DNA from: Microbacterium sp. MYb72
GTDB taxonomy: Bacteria > Actinomycetota > Actinomycetes > Actinomycetales > Microbacteriaceae
DNA length: 64,000 bases
Assembly: GCF_002979415.1 (NCBI RefSeq)
Contig: NZ_PCOT01000001.1
Span: 62,001-126,000 of the forward strand
Direction: 5' to 3'
Shown: positions 36,064-46,147 of the stretch, piece by piece
Numbering within the stretch: position 1 is the first letter of the stretch
How the letters are laid out: each line of letters starts with the position of its first letter
The notes under the pieces: model-generated
Database searches by the model: none
Told to the model about the DNA's origin: nothing
The model's input: the letters and a program-made list of their open reading frames with translations, nothing else
Translations under genes and position numbers: made by a program

Positions 36064-37076
36064 GCCTTCTCCTTGATGGTGTCGAGGGTGTAGCCGAGGG
36101 CCGGGGCGACCCTGTCGGCGAAGAGCTCGATCGAGCGCAGCACGTGCTCGTGCGGGGCGTCGACCGAGTGCACCTGGAACGCGACCTCCGTGGCCCGCGC
36201 GAGCGTGGTGTCGGCGGCGAGCGACTCGGCGACCTCGTCCGGCGTGCCCAGGTGGGTGTCGAGCGCCGCGATGAGGTCGTCGAGGTCGTCGCCGGGGATC
36301 GTCTGCCCCTGACTCCGGAAGCCTTCGGCGGCCCGGCGCAGCCCGACCTCGGCGAAGCGCAGCGCCTCGGCCCTGTCATCCGCCACGAACACGGTGCGGG
36401 ACGCCGTGATCCGCGGCGCGACGCCCTCGGGCAGCGCCTCGAGGTACGCGTCGATGATCGGGTCCTGCAGTGCCGACAGCGGGGCGTGCAGGTCGTCGGC
36501 GCGACGCGGCTGCGTGCGCGAGAGCAGCAGGCCGTGACCGTGCACGCCGGCCCTGTGACCGCCCGGCGCCGAGAACGTCGCCTGCCAGATGCGGTCGGCG
36601 AGCGAGCCGGCATCCGGGTAGAGCGTGTTGTCCGCGCCGATGTCGCGTCCGGCCAGCGCATCCAGCAGCACCCCGAGCTTGCGGTCGTAGGTCGCCGCCT
36701 TCGCGCGCACGTCCTCCCCGAAGGGCGCGAACGACGACGGCGTGCCGCCGCTGCCGAGACCGAGGTCCAGCCGCCCACCAGAGAGCAAATCCGTCACGAC
36801 CGCGTCCTCCGCGACCCGCACGGGGTCCTCCAGAGGCAGAGTGATGACGCCGGTGCCGAGGCGGATGCTCGTGGTGCGCGCCGCGACGTTCGCGAGCAGG
36901 ACGAGCGGCGACGGCAGGCCTCCCTCCGCCGCGCGGAAGTGGTGCTGCGCGACCCAGGCGCGGCCGACGCCGTACCTCTCCGCCTGCTGGATCTGCTCCG
37001 TCGCGAGCGCGTAGCGCTCCGCCGGGGCGGCGTCGTCGAGCAGCCGGGTGAAGAAGGCGACAGTGGGCGCGGTCAT
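36060..37076 (-). CDS. Luciferase-like FMN-dependent monooxygenase, KPN_01858-like
   Basis: 338 residues, bacterial luciferase-like TIM barrel. TSIRLGTGVITLPLEDPVRV, then DLLSGGRLDLGLGSGG is the flavin-binding block common to LLM enzymes. ATG overlaps the ABC ATPase stop (ATGA), tying it to the transporter. It needs reduced FMN from a separate reductase; none is in this operon. The probable substrate is whatever the adjacent transporter imports. Confidence 0.83.
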   Translation of the reverse strand: MTAPTVAFFTRLLDDAAPAERYALATEQIQQAERYGVGRAWVAQHHFRAAEGGLPSPLVLLANVAARTTSIRLGTGVITLPLEDPVRVAEDAVVTDLLSGGRLDLGLGSGGTPSSFAPFGEDVRAKAATYDRKLGVLLDALAGRDIGADNTLYPDAGSLADRIWQATFSAPGGHRAGVHGHGLLLSRTQPRRADDLHAPLSALQDPIIDAYLEALPEGVAPRITASRTVFVADDRAEALRFAEVGLRRAAEGFRSQGQTIPGDDLDDLIAALDTHLGTPDEVAESLAADTTLARATEVAFQVHSVDAPHEHVLRSIELFADRVAPALGYTLDTIKEKA

Positions 37077-38764
37077 GAGAGGGCTCTTCCTGTGAGTGCG
37101 GCGGTGAGTGCGGCTGCCGGTTCGGCTGTGCGTTCGGCAGCGCGTCCCGGGACCGCGGCGAGCAGTTCCCTGGTGTAGTCGTGCTGCGGGTCGCGGAAGA
37201 GCTCCTCGGTGGCGCCCTCCTCGACGATCCGGCCGCGGCGCATGACCGAGACCGTGTGGCTGATCCTGCGGACCACCGCGAGGTCGTGCGAGATGAACAG
37301 GTACGTGAGCCCGAGCTCCGCCTGCAGCGAGGCCAGCAGCTCGAGGATGCGCGCCTGCACGGTGACGTCGAGGGCGGACACCGCCTCGTCGAGCACGAGT
37401 ATCTCGGGGTCGATGGCCAGCGCCCGCGCGATCGCGACGCGCTGCCGCTGGCCTCCGGAGAGCTCGCGCGGAGTCCGCCGGGCCAGATCGGCGGGCAGCG
37501 CCACCCTGTCGATGAGGGCGAGAGCGCGCTCGCGCCGCTCGGCCTTCGACCCCACACGGAAGTTCTGCAGCGGCTCGGCGACGATGTCGGCAACCTGCTG
37601 TCGCGGATCGAGCGAGGCGAAGGGGTTCTGGTACACGAGCTGGATCCGTCGGCGCAGCGCCCGCAGTCCCTCGCCGGACACCCCGGTGACGTCCTCCCCG
37701 TCCAGCCGTATCGTTCCGGCATCCGCCCGCTGGAAGCGCGTGATCAGCCGCGCCGTCGTCGTCTTGCCCGACCCCGACTCCCCCACCAGCGCGTGGGTGG
37801 TGCCACGGCGCACGCGGAAGGAGACGTCGTCGACCGCGCGGAAGCTCTCGCGTCTCTTGACCCTGAACTCCTTCACGAGCCCCTCGGCGACGATCGCGTA
37901 CGGATCCTCGGCGGCGACGGCGGCGGCGTCGCGCAGGAACGGCGGCGCCTCGGGACGACGGAAGCCGGTGACGAACGCCGGGGCGTCGGCGAGGAGCTGC
38001 CGCGTGTAGGCGTCGGAGGGGGCCGCCAGCACGTCGGCGCTCGCGCCCTGCTCGACGATGGCGCCGTCCTTCAGCACCACCAGCTGCTGGGCGCGGTCGG
38101 CGGCGACGCCGAGGTCATGGGTCACGAGCAGGATGCCGGTGCCCTCCTCGCGCCGCAGCTCGTCGAGCAGATCGAGCACGCGCCGCTGCACCGTGGCGTC
38201 GAGCGCACTGGTCGGCTCGTCGGCGATGAGCACGCGCGGTCGCAGGGCGATCGCCGTGGCGATCAGCACGCGCTGGCGCATGCCGCCGGAGAGCTCGTGC
38301 GGGTACTGGCGCGCCCGCAGGTCGGGGTCGTCGATGCCGACCCGGTCGAGCAGCTCGAGCACGCGGGCGCGACGCCGCCGGCGGTCGCGATGACCGTGCA
38401 GGCGCAGGATCTCCTCGACCTGCGCGCCGATCGGCCGCACGGGGTCGAGGGAGGTCACCGGATCCTGCGGCACGAGGCCGACGATCGGACCGCGGATGCC
38501 GCGCAGTGCCCGGTCCGACCACCCCGAGACGTCGAGGTCGCCGAGGCGCACCGAGCCCGCGTCGACGCGGCCGCCCTCCGGCAGGAGCCCCAGGATCGCG
38601 TGCGCGGTCGTGGACTTGCCCGATCCGGACTCCCCGACCAGGGCGAGGGTCTCCCCCTCGTTCAGCTCGAACGACACCCCGTGCACGACCTCTCGGCCCG
38701 CATAGGAGACCCGCAGGTCGGCGGCGGTGAGGACGGTCCCGCCCGTGGGAGCGTTGACGGTCAT
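37073..38764 (-). CDS. ABC transporter ATP-binding protein, fused DppD-DppF type
   Basis: 563 residues with two complete nucleotide-binding domains. Walker [10 protein letters not shown] with signature LSGGMRQRV in the first half, and GESGSGKTT with LSGGQRQRV in the second, each followed by a Walker B aspartate ([22 protein letters not shown]). Such fusions energise peptide/nickel/opine-type importers. Note DEA instead of DEP in the second Walker B. Overlaps both neighbours by 4 bp. Confidence 0.93.
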   Translation of the reverse strand: MTVNAPTGGTVLTAADLRVSYAGREVVHGVSFELNEGETLALVGESGSGKSTTAHAILGLLPEGGRVDAGSVRLGDLDVSGWSDRALRGIRGPIVGLVPQDPVTSLDPVRPIGAQVEEILRLHGHRDRRRRRARVLELLDRVGIDDPDLRARQYPHELSGGMRQRVLIATAIALRPRVLIADEPTSALDATVQRRVLDLLDELRREEGTGILLVTHDLGVAADRAQQLVVLKDGAIVEQGASADVLAAPSDAYTRQLLADAPAFVTGFRRPEAPPFLRDAAAVAAEDPYAIVAEGLVKEFRVKRRESFRAVDDVSFRVRRGTTHALVGESGSGKTTTARLITRFQRADAGTIRLDGEDVTGVSGEGLRALRRRIQLVYQNPFASLDPRQQVADIVAEPLQNFRVGSKAERRERALALIDRVALPADLARRTPRELSGGQRQRVAIARALAIDPEILVLDEAVSALDVTVQARILELLASLQAELGLTYLFISHDLAVVRRISHTVSVMRRGRIVEEGATEELFRDPQHDYTRELLAAVPGRAAERTAEPAAALTAALTGRALS

Positions 38765-39639
38765 CGGATGTTCCTTCCGAGGCGGTGGCTGATGCGGTTG
38801 GCGCTGAGCACGACGGCGACCACGACGAGACCGGGGAGGGCCGTGAGCCACCACGACGTCCAGATGTAGTTGCGTCCCTCCGCGATCAGCAGACCCCACT
38901 CCGGGGTGGGCGGCGGGGCTCCGTACCCCAGGAAGCCCAGGGTGGAGATCGCGAGGATCGCGGTGCCGAACTGCAGGGCGGCGAGCGCGACGATCGGCGT
39001 GAGAGAGTTCGGGAGCACGTGCCGGCGGAGCACGGCGAAGAAGGTGCCCCCGCTCCCGTACGCGGCCTCGACGTACTCGGTGCGCCGCACCCGCGCGACC
39101 TCGGAGCGCATCAGCCGCGCGAAGGCGGCGATGCTGCCGAGACCGACAGCGATCGCGGCGTTCACGGTCCCGAACCCGAGGAGGATGATGACCGAGAGCG
39201 AGAGCAGCAGTCCGGGGATCGCGAGCAGCACGTCGACGACCCGCATGAGGATGTCGTCGACGATGCCGCCAAGCGCCCCGGCGACCGCGCCGATCAGGGT
39301 GCCGAGGCCGAGCCCGACCGTGACGGCGATGAGCGCCCCGGAGAGCGAGTGCACCGACCCGTGCACGACGCGCCCGAACAGGTCCCTGCCGAGGGCATCG
39401 GTGCCGAACCAGTGCGACCCGCTCGGCGGGAGGAGCTTGTCGGCCGGCGCCCCGGAGAGCGGATCCCCCGGAGCGAACACCCCGGGGATCACGGCCCACA
39501 GCACGACCACCGCGACGAGGGCCACCGCGACGTAGAGGCCCCACGGGCGACGAGGCCGACGGGGCCGACGGCTGGCGACGACCCGGGCGACGTCCTCGGA
39601 CACCGGCGCAGGGGCAGGAGCAGCGACGAGCGCGGTCAT
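38761..39639 (-). CDS. ABC transporter permease, DppC type
   Basis: 292 residues. N-terminal Ala/Pro-rich cytoplasmic tail with an RRPRRPRRP stretch, then six membrane segments; GTDALGRDLFGRVVHG is the family N-terminal signature and YVEAAYGSGGTFFAVLRRHV the EAA loop region. Start overlaps the DppB-like stop (ATGA). The shadow frame upstream is not part of the gene. Confidence 0.9.
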   Translation of the reverse strand: MTALVAAPAPAPVSEDVARVVASRRPRRPRRPWGLYVAVALVAVVVLWAVIPGVFAPGDPLSGAPADKLLPPSGSHWFGTDALGRDLFGRVVHGSVHSLSGALIAVTVGLGLGTLIGAVAGALGGIVDDILMRVVDVLLAIPGLLLSLSVIILLGFGTVNAAIAVGLGSIAAFARLMRSEVARVRRTEYVEAAYGSGGTFFAVLRRHVLPNSLTPIVALAALQFGTAILAISTLGFLGYGAPPPTPEWGLLIAEGRNYIWTSWWLTALPGLVVVAVVLSANRISHRLGRNIR

Positions 39640-40583
39640 GAACGGACTCCGATCGCGGGGCGGACACGCTGACGCGGGTCGATGAGCGGGGTGACCAGAT
39701 CGACGGCGAAGGAGATGAGCACGAAGCCGAGGGCGGACAGCAGCACGACGCCCTGCAGCACCGGGATGTCCTGGTTCGCCACGGCCTGTTCCGTGAGCCT
39801 GCCGATGCCCGTGCGTCCGAACACCGTCTCGGTCACGACGGCGCCGCCGACGAGCTCGCCGAACAGGACGCCCGCGATCGTGAGCGCGGGGACGGCCGCA
39901 TTGCGCGCGACCGATCGCGTGAGCACCCACGTCGGAGGGGCGCCCTTCGCGCGCACCACGGTGATGAAGGGCTGCGCCTGCACCTGATCGACGGCGCGCA
40001 CGAGCACCTGGGCGAGCGGAGCCGAGATCGGGACGGCGAGCGTGAGCACCGGCAGGATCAGCCCCCGCACCGGATCGGCGCCCACGATCGGCACCCAGCC
40101 GAGGCCGAAGGAGAACACCTGGATGAGGAGGATGCCGAGCCAGAACACCGGCACGGCGACGAAGAGGCCGGGCACCTGACGCAGTCCGTCGCGGAGCCAC
40201 GCGAACGGGGCCAGAGACGACACGGCCGCGATGAGCACGGCGAGCAGCAGGGCGACGACGAGACCGAGCGCGGCCAGCAGCAGCGTCGCGGGCAGCGCCT
40301 CGGCCAGCATCCTGAGCACCGGGGTGCCGAACTGGGTCGAGTAGCCGAAGTCCCCGGCGACGAAGCCGAGGCCCGCGTGCACGTACTGCTCCCACCACGG
40401 CACGTCGGCGCCGTAGGCCGCGCGGATGCCGTCGAGCTGCTCGGGCGAGAGCCCCAGACTCGGGTCGGAGAACTTGATGAGGATCGCATCCCCCGGCAGC
40501 AGCTGCAGCAGGAAGAAGGTGGCCGTGAAGGCCGCGATCAGAACGATCGCGGCCTGCCCGGCTCGTCGGAGGACGAAGGTCAT
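39636..40583 (-). CDS. ABC transporter permease, DppB type
   Basis: 315 residues. First helix LRRAGQAAIVLIAAFTATFF, then LLPGDAI; five further helices, and an EAA-type loop around VVRAKGAPPTWVLTRSVARN. ATG 40583 shares one base with the stop of the binding-protein gene (TGATG). Confidence 0.9.
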   Translation of the reverse strand: MTFVLRRAGQAAIVLIAAFTATFFLLQLLPGDAILIKFSDPSLGLSPEQLDGIRAAYGADVPWWEQYVHAGLGFVAGDFGYSTQFGTPVLRMLAEALPATLLLAALGLVVALLLAVLIAAVSSLAPFAWLRDGLRQVPGLFVAVPVFWLGILLIQVFSFGLGWVPIVGADPVRGLILPVLTLAVPISAPLAQVLVRAVDQVQAQPFITVVRAKGAPPTWVLTRSVARNAAVPALTIAGVLFGELVGGAVVTETVFGRTGIGRLTEQAVANQDIPVLQGVVLLSALGFVLISFAVDLVTPLIDPRQRVRPAIGVRS

Positions 40584-42217
40584 CAGTGCTCCTGGAGCCA
40601 GACCTCGGAGAAGGTCGGGCGGCCGACCGATTCGGACGCGAAGCCCTGCACGTAGGTCGCCGCTCCGTACACCTGCGGCTCCTCGAACAGCGGGATGACG
40701 TACGCCTGCTCGGCGATGTAGTCCTGCACCGCCTGCGACGCCTTCACGCGCTTGTCGGCGTCGGGCTCGGAGGCCACGGCGAGCAGCAGGCGGTCGAGCT
40801 CGGCATCCTCGGAGATGAGCACGTCGCGGTTCTTCGTGAAGAACTGGCTCTTGATCACATCGAGATCGGCGCGGCCGACCATCGAGTGGTAGAAGCCCGT
40901 CTTGAGCGGATCGCGCGTGTCCTCGGCGTAGCTGCCCGCGTCTCCCGGCTTGACGGTCAGTTCGACGCCCGCCTTGGCGAGCTGCTGGGCGACGAGCTCG
41001 AGCGTGGCCTTCGACTGCGGCTGCGGCTTGGCCTCGTAGACGGTGATCGAGAGCCGCTGGCCGTCCTTCTCGCGGATCCCGTCGCCTCCGACCTCCCACC
41101 CGGCCTCATCGAGGAGCTTCTTCGCCTTCTTGAGGTCGTAGACGTAGTGCTCGGACTCGTCCTTGTAGCCGAGCGCCTCGGAGGAGAGCACCGACGTGGC
41201 CACCGGGTAGTTCTCGGTGAAGAGGGTGTCGACCACCTCCTTGGCGTCCACCGCCGCGACGAGCGCCTGCCTGACCGTGATGTCGCTCAGGATCGGGTTC
41301 CCCGGGCGGAGGGCGATCGAGTTGTTCACACCGCGGGTCTGCGGCGCGTACAGCGTGAAGCCGGCGCCCGAGACGCGGGCCTCGTCGAAGGCCTGGACGT
41401 ACCGGACGAGGTCGGCCTGACCGGCGAGCAGCGAGCCGATGCGCACGGAGTCCTCCGGCGTCACGATCACGTGCACGTCGTCGAGGTACGGGCGGCCCTG
41501 GTTCGCGGCGCTCTCGGGAGCCCACGCGTAGTCCTTCCGCGCCTGGAGCGTGTACTCGGTGCCGAGCTTCTCCCCCGTCACAGTGAACGGCCCGGAGCCG
41601 ATGATCTCGGCCGCGTTGCCTGCGCCGAAGTCCTCGATCGTGCCGTCCAGCGTGTCCGGCGAGAGCAGCCCGGAGTTGATGGTCGACGTCGCCTGCAGGA
41701 ACCCGGGAGACGGGGCGGAGAAGCGGAACGTGACGGTGTCGTCGTCGACGACCTCGCTGCTGGCGTAGTTGTTCACCGCCTCGGAGACCGTGAGCCCCCG
41801 ATCCGGTGCTCCGAGCCCGTAGGTGTCGAAGTTCTTCGCGACCGCCGCGGCGTCGAGCGGGGTGCCGTCGGAGAACGTGACCCCGGGGCGGAGGTCGAAG
41901 GTGTACTCGGTCGCGTCGTCGTTCACCGTCCAGTCGGAGGCGATCCAGGGCTCGATCTCGAGCGTCTCCGGGTTCTGCCACGTCAGACGAGCGGTGATGT
42001 TGTTGACGATGCCGCCGTTCGGGTAGAAGCCGGCCTGCGGCGGGTACAGGTTCGTGTAGGTCTGGTGCTCGAGGTAGGTGAGCGTGCCGCCCGTGACGGG
42101 GTCGCCGCCGGCGGAGGGCGCGTTCGCCGGCGCCGGAGACGAGGCGCAGGCGGCGAGACCGGCCGCCATGACGAGCGGGAGTGCGACGGCGACGGCGCGG
42201 ACAAGGCGACGATTCAT
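40583..42217 (-). CDS. ABC transporter substrate-binding lipoprotein (SBP_bac_5), KPN_01854-like
   Basis: 544 residues. The signal peptide ends in a lipobox LAAC (Cys about 24), so the protein is lipid-anchored outside the membrane. The mature part has the family 5 architecture: YEFDLRPGVTFSDGTPLDAA-like opening region (here EYTFDLRPGVTFSDGTP) and the C-terminal AYVIPLFEEPQVYG block. CCAGGAGG lies upstream of the ATG. It probably binds a peptide-like or modified amino acid ligand. Confidence 0.92.
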   Translation of the reverse strand: MNRRLVRAVAVALPLVMAAGLAACASSPAPANAPSAGGDPVTGGTLTYLEHQTYTNLYPPQAGFYPNGGIVNNITARLTWQNPETLEIEPWIASDWTVNDDATEYTFDLRPGVTFSDGTPLDAAAVAKNFDTYGLGAPDRGLTVSEAVNNYASSEVVDDDTVTFRFSAPSPGFLQATSTINSGLLSPDTLDGTIEDFGAGNAAEIIGSGPFTVTGEKLGTEYTLQARKDYAWAPESAANQGRPYLDDVHVIVTPEDSVRIGSLLAGQADLVRYVQAFDEARVSGAGFTLYAPQTRGVNNSIALRPGNPILSDITVRQALVAAVDAKEVVDTLFTENYPVATSVLSSEALGYKDESEHYVYDLKKAKKLLDEAGWEVGGDGIREKDGQRLSITVYEAKPQPQSKATLELVAQQLAKAGVELTVKPGDAGSYAEDTRDPLKTGFYHSMVGRADLDVIKSQFFTKNRDVLISEDAELDRLLLAVASEPDADKRVKASQAVQDYIAEQAYVIPLFEEPQVYGAATYVQGFASESVGRPTFSEVWLQEH

Positions 42218-42327
42218 GCGGGGGCCTCCTGGAGGGTTCGGGTATGCAGGGTGCGACTCACGTTAGGGACGAGGGATGCCGGGCGACGATGCGGCGGACA
42301 CGACCGTTCACGAGCGGTCACCCGCTG

Positions 42328-43698
42328 TCACGCATCGACATGCGACGTAATGCGCAGGCGGTCGCGGAGGGTGCCGCCGTCGCGTCCGAGCAGCCCTCTG
42401 CGGCGCAGCTCGGGGGCGGCGAGCCGGGTGAACGCCTCGAACTGCGCGGGTTGGAAGGCGGAGAGGACGTTGAATCCGTCGGCCGCCCCCTCGTCGCGCC
42501 AGGTCTCGAAGTGGTCGGCTATCGCCGAGGCGTCGCCGACCACGAAGGCCGCCGGCACCGCGTGCGCGGCCACGAGATGACGCCAGGTCACCGGATGCTC
42601 TCCGCCGACGCCGAGACCGGCGATGCGCGCGACGCGGGCGATCAGCGCCTCTCCCGCCGATCCGAGCCGCGCGGCCTCGTGGGCGGTCACCGGCGCATCG
42701 AAGGACGCCGCCCTGAGCGGGTCGTCGGCCGCTACCCCGAGCGCGTCGGCCACCGCCTCGACCGTGCGGTTCGGAGGGAAGGCCGTCCGATCCCGCTGAT
42801 GCCCCTCCGCCAGCGGCACGAGGGAGAGCAGCCTCTCGACGATGCGGTGGGCCTCGGCATCCGACTCCGCGACCACCGGGAGCACGGGGGCGATGACCTT
42901 CACGTCGTCGGGAGAGCGTCCGGCCTCTGCCGCGATGTCGCGCAGAGTGCCGCGCGTCGCGATCGCGTCCGCGAGGGTCGGCGCCGCGATGAGCGCGAGA
43001 TCGGCCTCGGTCGCGGCGAGGTGGCGCGACCGGGGCGAGGTGCCCGCGTGCACGATCGGGATCTGCCCCTGCGGAGGTCGGGCGACGTTGAGAGGACCGT
43101 CCACCCGCACGTGGTCGCCGCGGACGTCGGCGGGGCGCAGACCCTCCGGATCGATGAGCACGCCGCGCTCGGCATCGGCGACCCAGGCGTCCTCGCTCCA
43201 CGAGTCCCACAGTCGGCGGAGAGCGGTGACGAACTCCTCCGCCCTGTCGTAGCGGCCCTCGTTGTCGGCGTGCGCGTCGCGGCCGTGGTTGCCCGCAGCC
43301 CGCGGCTCGGCGCCGGTGACGAGGTTGACGCCGGCGCGGCCCCCGGAGAGCACGTCGAGCGATGCGAGCGAGCGCGCCGTCGTGTAGGGATCGGCGTAGG
43401 TGGTGTTCACCGTCGCGATGAGCCCGATACGGGAGGTGAGCCCGGCGAGGAACAGCACGGCGCTCACCGGGTCGATCCGTGCGAGCAGGTAGGGGTCGCG
43501 GAACTCGAGGTCGGGCCCCGTGGCCAGCCAGTCCCCGAAGAAGAGGTAGTCGAGACCGGCATCCTCTCCCTCCTCCGCGATGCGCCGCAGGACGGCGTGG
43601 TCGGCGGACGGGTCGCGGTGGGCGTCGGGGTGACGCCACCCGGAGGGGTACGCGCCGAGAGTGCGCACCATGGCGCCGATGATGAGCGGTTCGGTCAT
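42328..43698 (-). CDS. FMN-dependent monooxygenase, nitrilotriacetate monooxygenase (NtaA/SnaA/DszA) family
   Basis: 456 residues from ATG 43698, which is 7 nt after TACCGT; GTG 43707 is a possible alternative. HPDAHRDPS, YLFFGDWLAT and SLDVLSGGRAGVNLVTG, then YDRAEEFVTALRRLWDSW, are diagnostic of the NtaA/DszA group, which oxidises thioethers, sulfones and amino-polycarboxylates with FMNH2. First gene of the long minus-strand operon that continues with the ABC importer, and divergent from metY. This suggests that the imported compound contains sulfur. Confidence 0.9.
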   Translation of the reverse strand: MTEPLIIGAMVRTLGAYPSGWRHPDAHRDPSADHAVLRRIAEEGEDAGLDYLFFGDWLATGPDLEFRDPYLLARIDPVSAVLFLAGLTSRIGLIATVNTTYADPYTTARSLASLDVLSGGRAGVNLVTGAEPRAAGNHGRDAHADNEGRYDRAEEFVTALRRLWDSWSEDAWVADAERGVLIDPEGLRPADVRGDHVRVDGPLNVARPPQGQIPIVHAGTSPRSRHLAATEADLALIAAPTLADAIATRGTLRDIAAEAGRSPDDVKVIAPVLPVVAESDAEAHRIVERLLSLVPLAEGHQRDRTAFPPNRTVEAVADALGVAADDPLRAASFDAPVTAHEAARLGSAGEALIARVARIAGLGVGGEHPVTWRHLVAAHAVPAAFVVGDASAIADHFETWRDEGAADGFNVLSAFQPAQFEAFTRLAAPELRRRGLLGRDGGTLRDRLRITSHVDA

Positions 43699-43815
43699 GG
43701 CGGCCACGGTACGAGCGGTCGCTCCACCGCGCCACGGCGGCGATTCGGAGGTTCACGCGGTGCAACAGTTCGACACACGCCGAAGCACGGACCGCTCGCT
43801 CATCACAATGGTCTG

Positions 43816-45108
43816 ATGAGCGAGTTCGCGACCCGGCAGATCCAGGCCGGCTACGTCCCAGGGACACCCCAGAACAGCGCCGTGCCGCCGATCTACCAGA
43901 CGGCCGCGTACCAGTTCTCCTCGCTCGCGGATGCTGCGGACCTGTTCGCGCTGCGCACCACGGGCAACCTCTACAGCCGCAACGCCAGCCCGACCCAGCA
44001 GGTTCTGGAGGAGCGCGTCGCGGCGCTCGAGGGCGGCGCCTCCGCGGTCGCCGTCGCCTCCGGTCAGGCCGCCGTCGCGGTGACCCTGCTCGCGCTCGTC
44101 GGCGTGCGCGGCCACATCGTCGCCGCGAACCAGCTCTACGGCGGCACCGTCGACCTGTTCCAGGACACGTTCGAGGACTTCGGCATCGGGGTGACCTTCG
44201 TCGATCAGGACGACCCTGACGCCTGGCGGGCCGCGATCCGTCCGGAGACCCGCGCCCTGTTCGCCGAGTCCGTCGCGAACCCGGTCGCTCAGGTGCTCGA
44301 CATCGGACTCGTCGCCGACATCGCGCACGAGGCCGGGGTGCCGCTCGTGATCGACAACACCGTGGGGACGCCGTACCTGGTGCGCCCCGGCGAGCACGGC
44401 GCCGACTTCGTCGTGCACTCGGCCACCAAGTTCCTCTCCGGGCACGGCACCTCCCTCGGCGGGGTCGTCGTCGACCAGGGCACGTTCGACTTCGGAGCGG
44501 AGCCCGACCGCTGGCCGCAGTTCACCGCCCCGTACAAGCGCTTCGGCGAGCTCGTGCTGTGGGAGCGGTTCGGCATCGGGCAGGCGTTCGCGGCGCTGGT
44601 GAAGTCGAAGTACGTGCACGACCTCGGCCCGTCCCTCTCGCCGTTCAACGCCTGGCAGATCCTGCAGGGCATCGAGACCCTCGACCTGCGCGTGTCGCGG
44701 CAGAGCGCCACCGCCCTCGCCGTCGCCCGCTTCCTCGCCGAGCACCCCTCGGTGTCCAGGGTCAACCACCCCGGTCTCGAGGGCAATCCCTGGCACGGGC
44801 TCACGCAGCGCTACCTGCCGGACGGCGTGCCGTCGGTGTTCTCCTTCGACCTGGCCGGCCCTGCGGACGAGGGCGCCCAGGAGCGCGTCGGCCGGGTGAT
44901 CGACGCCCTGCGGGTGGTCCGTCTCGTCGCGAACATCGGCGATGCGCGCAGCCTGGTGGCGCACCCCGCGTCGATGACGCACTCGCACCTGAACGCCGAG
45001 CAGCGCGAGGCGGCGGGCATCTCGCTCACCACCATCCGACTGTCCGCCGGCCTCGAGGATCCCCGCGACCTCATCGCCGACCTGGATCAGGCGCTCGCGA
45101 AGGCCTGA
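43816..45108 (+). CDS. metY: O-acetylhomoserine sulfhydrylase / aminocarboxypropyltransferase
   Basis: 430 residues, PLP fold type I. N-terminal TRQIQAGYVPG, IYQTAAYQF; NLYSRNASPTQQVLEERVAALE; Schiff-base Lys in HSATKFLSGHGTSLGGVVVD. Converts O-acetylhomoserine plus sulfide (or methanethiol) to homocysteine (or methionine). The open frame extends far upstream but ATG 43816 is 6 nt after CACAAT. Divergent from the flavin monooxygenase gene with a 117-bp spacer, so released sulfide or thiol could be captured here. Confidence 0.93.
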   Translation: MSEFATRQIQAGYVPGTPQNSAVPPIYQTAAYQFSSLADAADLFALRTTGNLYSRNASPTQQVLEERVAALEGGASAVAVASGQAAVAVTLLALVGVRGHIVAANQLYGGTVDLFQDTFEDFGIGVTFVDQDDPDAWRAAIRPETRALFAESVANPVAQVLDIGLVADIAHEAGVPLVIDNTVGTPYLVRPGEHGADFVVHSATKFLSGHGTSLGGVVVDQGTFDFGAEPDRWPQFTAPYKRFGELVLWERFGIGQAFAALVKSKYVHDLGPSLSPFNAWQILQGIETLDLRVSRQSATALAVARFLAEHPSVSRVNHPGLEGNPWHGLTQRYLPDGVPSVFSFDLAGPADEGAQERVGRVIDALRVVRLVANIGDARSLVAHPASMTHSHLNAEQREAAGISLTTIRLSAGLEDPRDLIADLDQALAKA

Positions 45109-45136
45109 CCGCGCCCCTACCCTCTACGCTGAGACC

Positions 45137-46147
45137 ATGACTGGTCTTCGTTGGGGAATCCTCGCGACCGGCGGCATCGCCGGCGCGTTCGCATCCGATC
45201 TGCGCAGCGCAGGGCTCGATCTGGTGGCTGTCGGCTCACGCTCGCAGGAGTCCGCCGACGCCTTCGCCGCCGCGCACGGCATCGCCCCCGAGCACACCCA
45301 CCCCACCTACGAGGCGCTCGTCGCCGACCCCGACGTCGACATCGTGTACGTCTCGACGCCGCACCCGATGCACCACGACAACGCGCGACTCGCGCTCGAG
45401 GCCGGCAAGCACGTCCTCGTCGAGAAGGCGTTCACGGTCAACCGGGCGGAGGCCGAGTCCCTGCAGCGCCTCGGCGCCGAGCGCGGCCTGCTCGTGATGG
45501 AGGCCATGTGGACGCGCTACCTCCCGCAGATGGTGCGGATGCGCGAGCTCATCGCCTCTGGCGCCCTGGGCGAGATCCGCACGGTGTCGGCCTCGCACAC
45601 CCAGCTCCTCCCCTCCGACCCCGCGCACCGCCTCAACGCGCTGGAACTCGGCGGCGGCGCTCTGCTCGACCTCGGCATCTACCCGATCTCGTTCATCTGG
45701 GACGTGCTGGGCGCCCCGACCAGCATCCAGGCCGCGGGCCGTCTCGTCGAGACCGGCGCCGACGCCGAGGTCGCCACGGTCATGGTCCACGAGGGCGGCG
45801 CCGTCTCGACGAGCTTCTCCTCGTCGAGAGCGGCCGGGTCGAACACGGCGTCGATCCTCGGCACCAGGGCGCGCATCGAGATCCAGCCGGCGTGGTCGTC
45901 GGCATCCACCCTCCGCCTCATCGCCCCCGACGGCACCGTCCTCGAGGAGATCGGCGGCCCACCGGCTCCGGATGCGCCCCGCGGCATGGAGCACGAGGCC
46001 CACGCCGCCGAGCGCCTCGTGCGCGACGGGCTCCTCGACGGAGACATCCTGCCGATCGCCGAGACCGTGGCGATCATGGGCACGCTCGACGAGATCCGCG
46101 CTCAGATCGGCGTGACCTACCCCACAGAGGAGTCGCACAATGGCTGA
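45137..46147 (+). CDS. Gfo/Idh/MocA family oxidoreductase
   Basis: 336 residues. Rossmann start WGILATGGIAGAFASDL, VSTPHPMHHDNARLALEAGK, HVLVEKAFTVN holding the EKP-like lysine (EKA here, a small departure from the usual EKP), and GGALLDLGIYPISF. Probably an NAD(P)-dependent dehydrogenase of a sugar or related polyol (dihydrodiol dehydrogenase-like). ATG is 6 nt after TACGCT. The end overlaps the NYN gene by 8 bp. Confidence 0.9.
   Translation: MTGLRWGILATGGIAGAFASDLRSAGLDLVAVGSRSQESADAFAAAHGIAPEHTHPTYEALVADPDVDIVYVSTPHPMHHDNARLALEAGKHVLVEKAFTVNRAEAESLQRLGAERGLLVMEAMWTRYLPQMVRMRELIASGALGEIRTVSASHTQLLPSDPAHRLNALELGGGALLDLGIYPISFIWDVLGAPTSIQAAGRLVETGADAEVATVMVHEGGAVSTSFSSSRAAGSNTASILGTRARIEIQPAWSSASTLRLIAPDGTVLEEIGGPPAPDAPRGMEHEAHAAERLVRDGLLDGDILPIAETVAIMGTLDEIRAQIGVTYPTEESHNG

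Noticed and set aside
42300..42327. GACCG/CGGTC repeat near the flavin monooxygenase stop as a terminator
   Set aside because: Only five pairs with an eight-base loop; too weak, and the operon appears to continue into the ABC transporter genes.
42181..43815. Upstream extension of the metY frame by several hundred codons
   Set aside because: Antisense to the flavin monooxygenase and Arg-rich; the -10 box and family N terminus fix the start at 43816.
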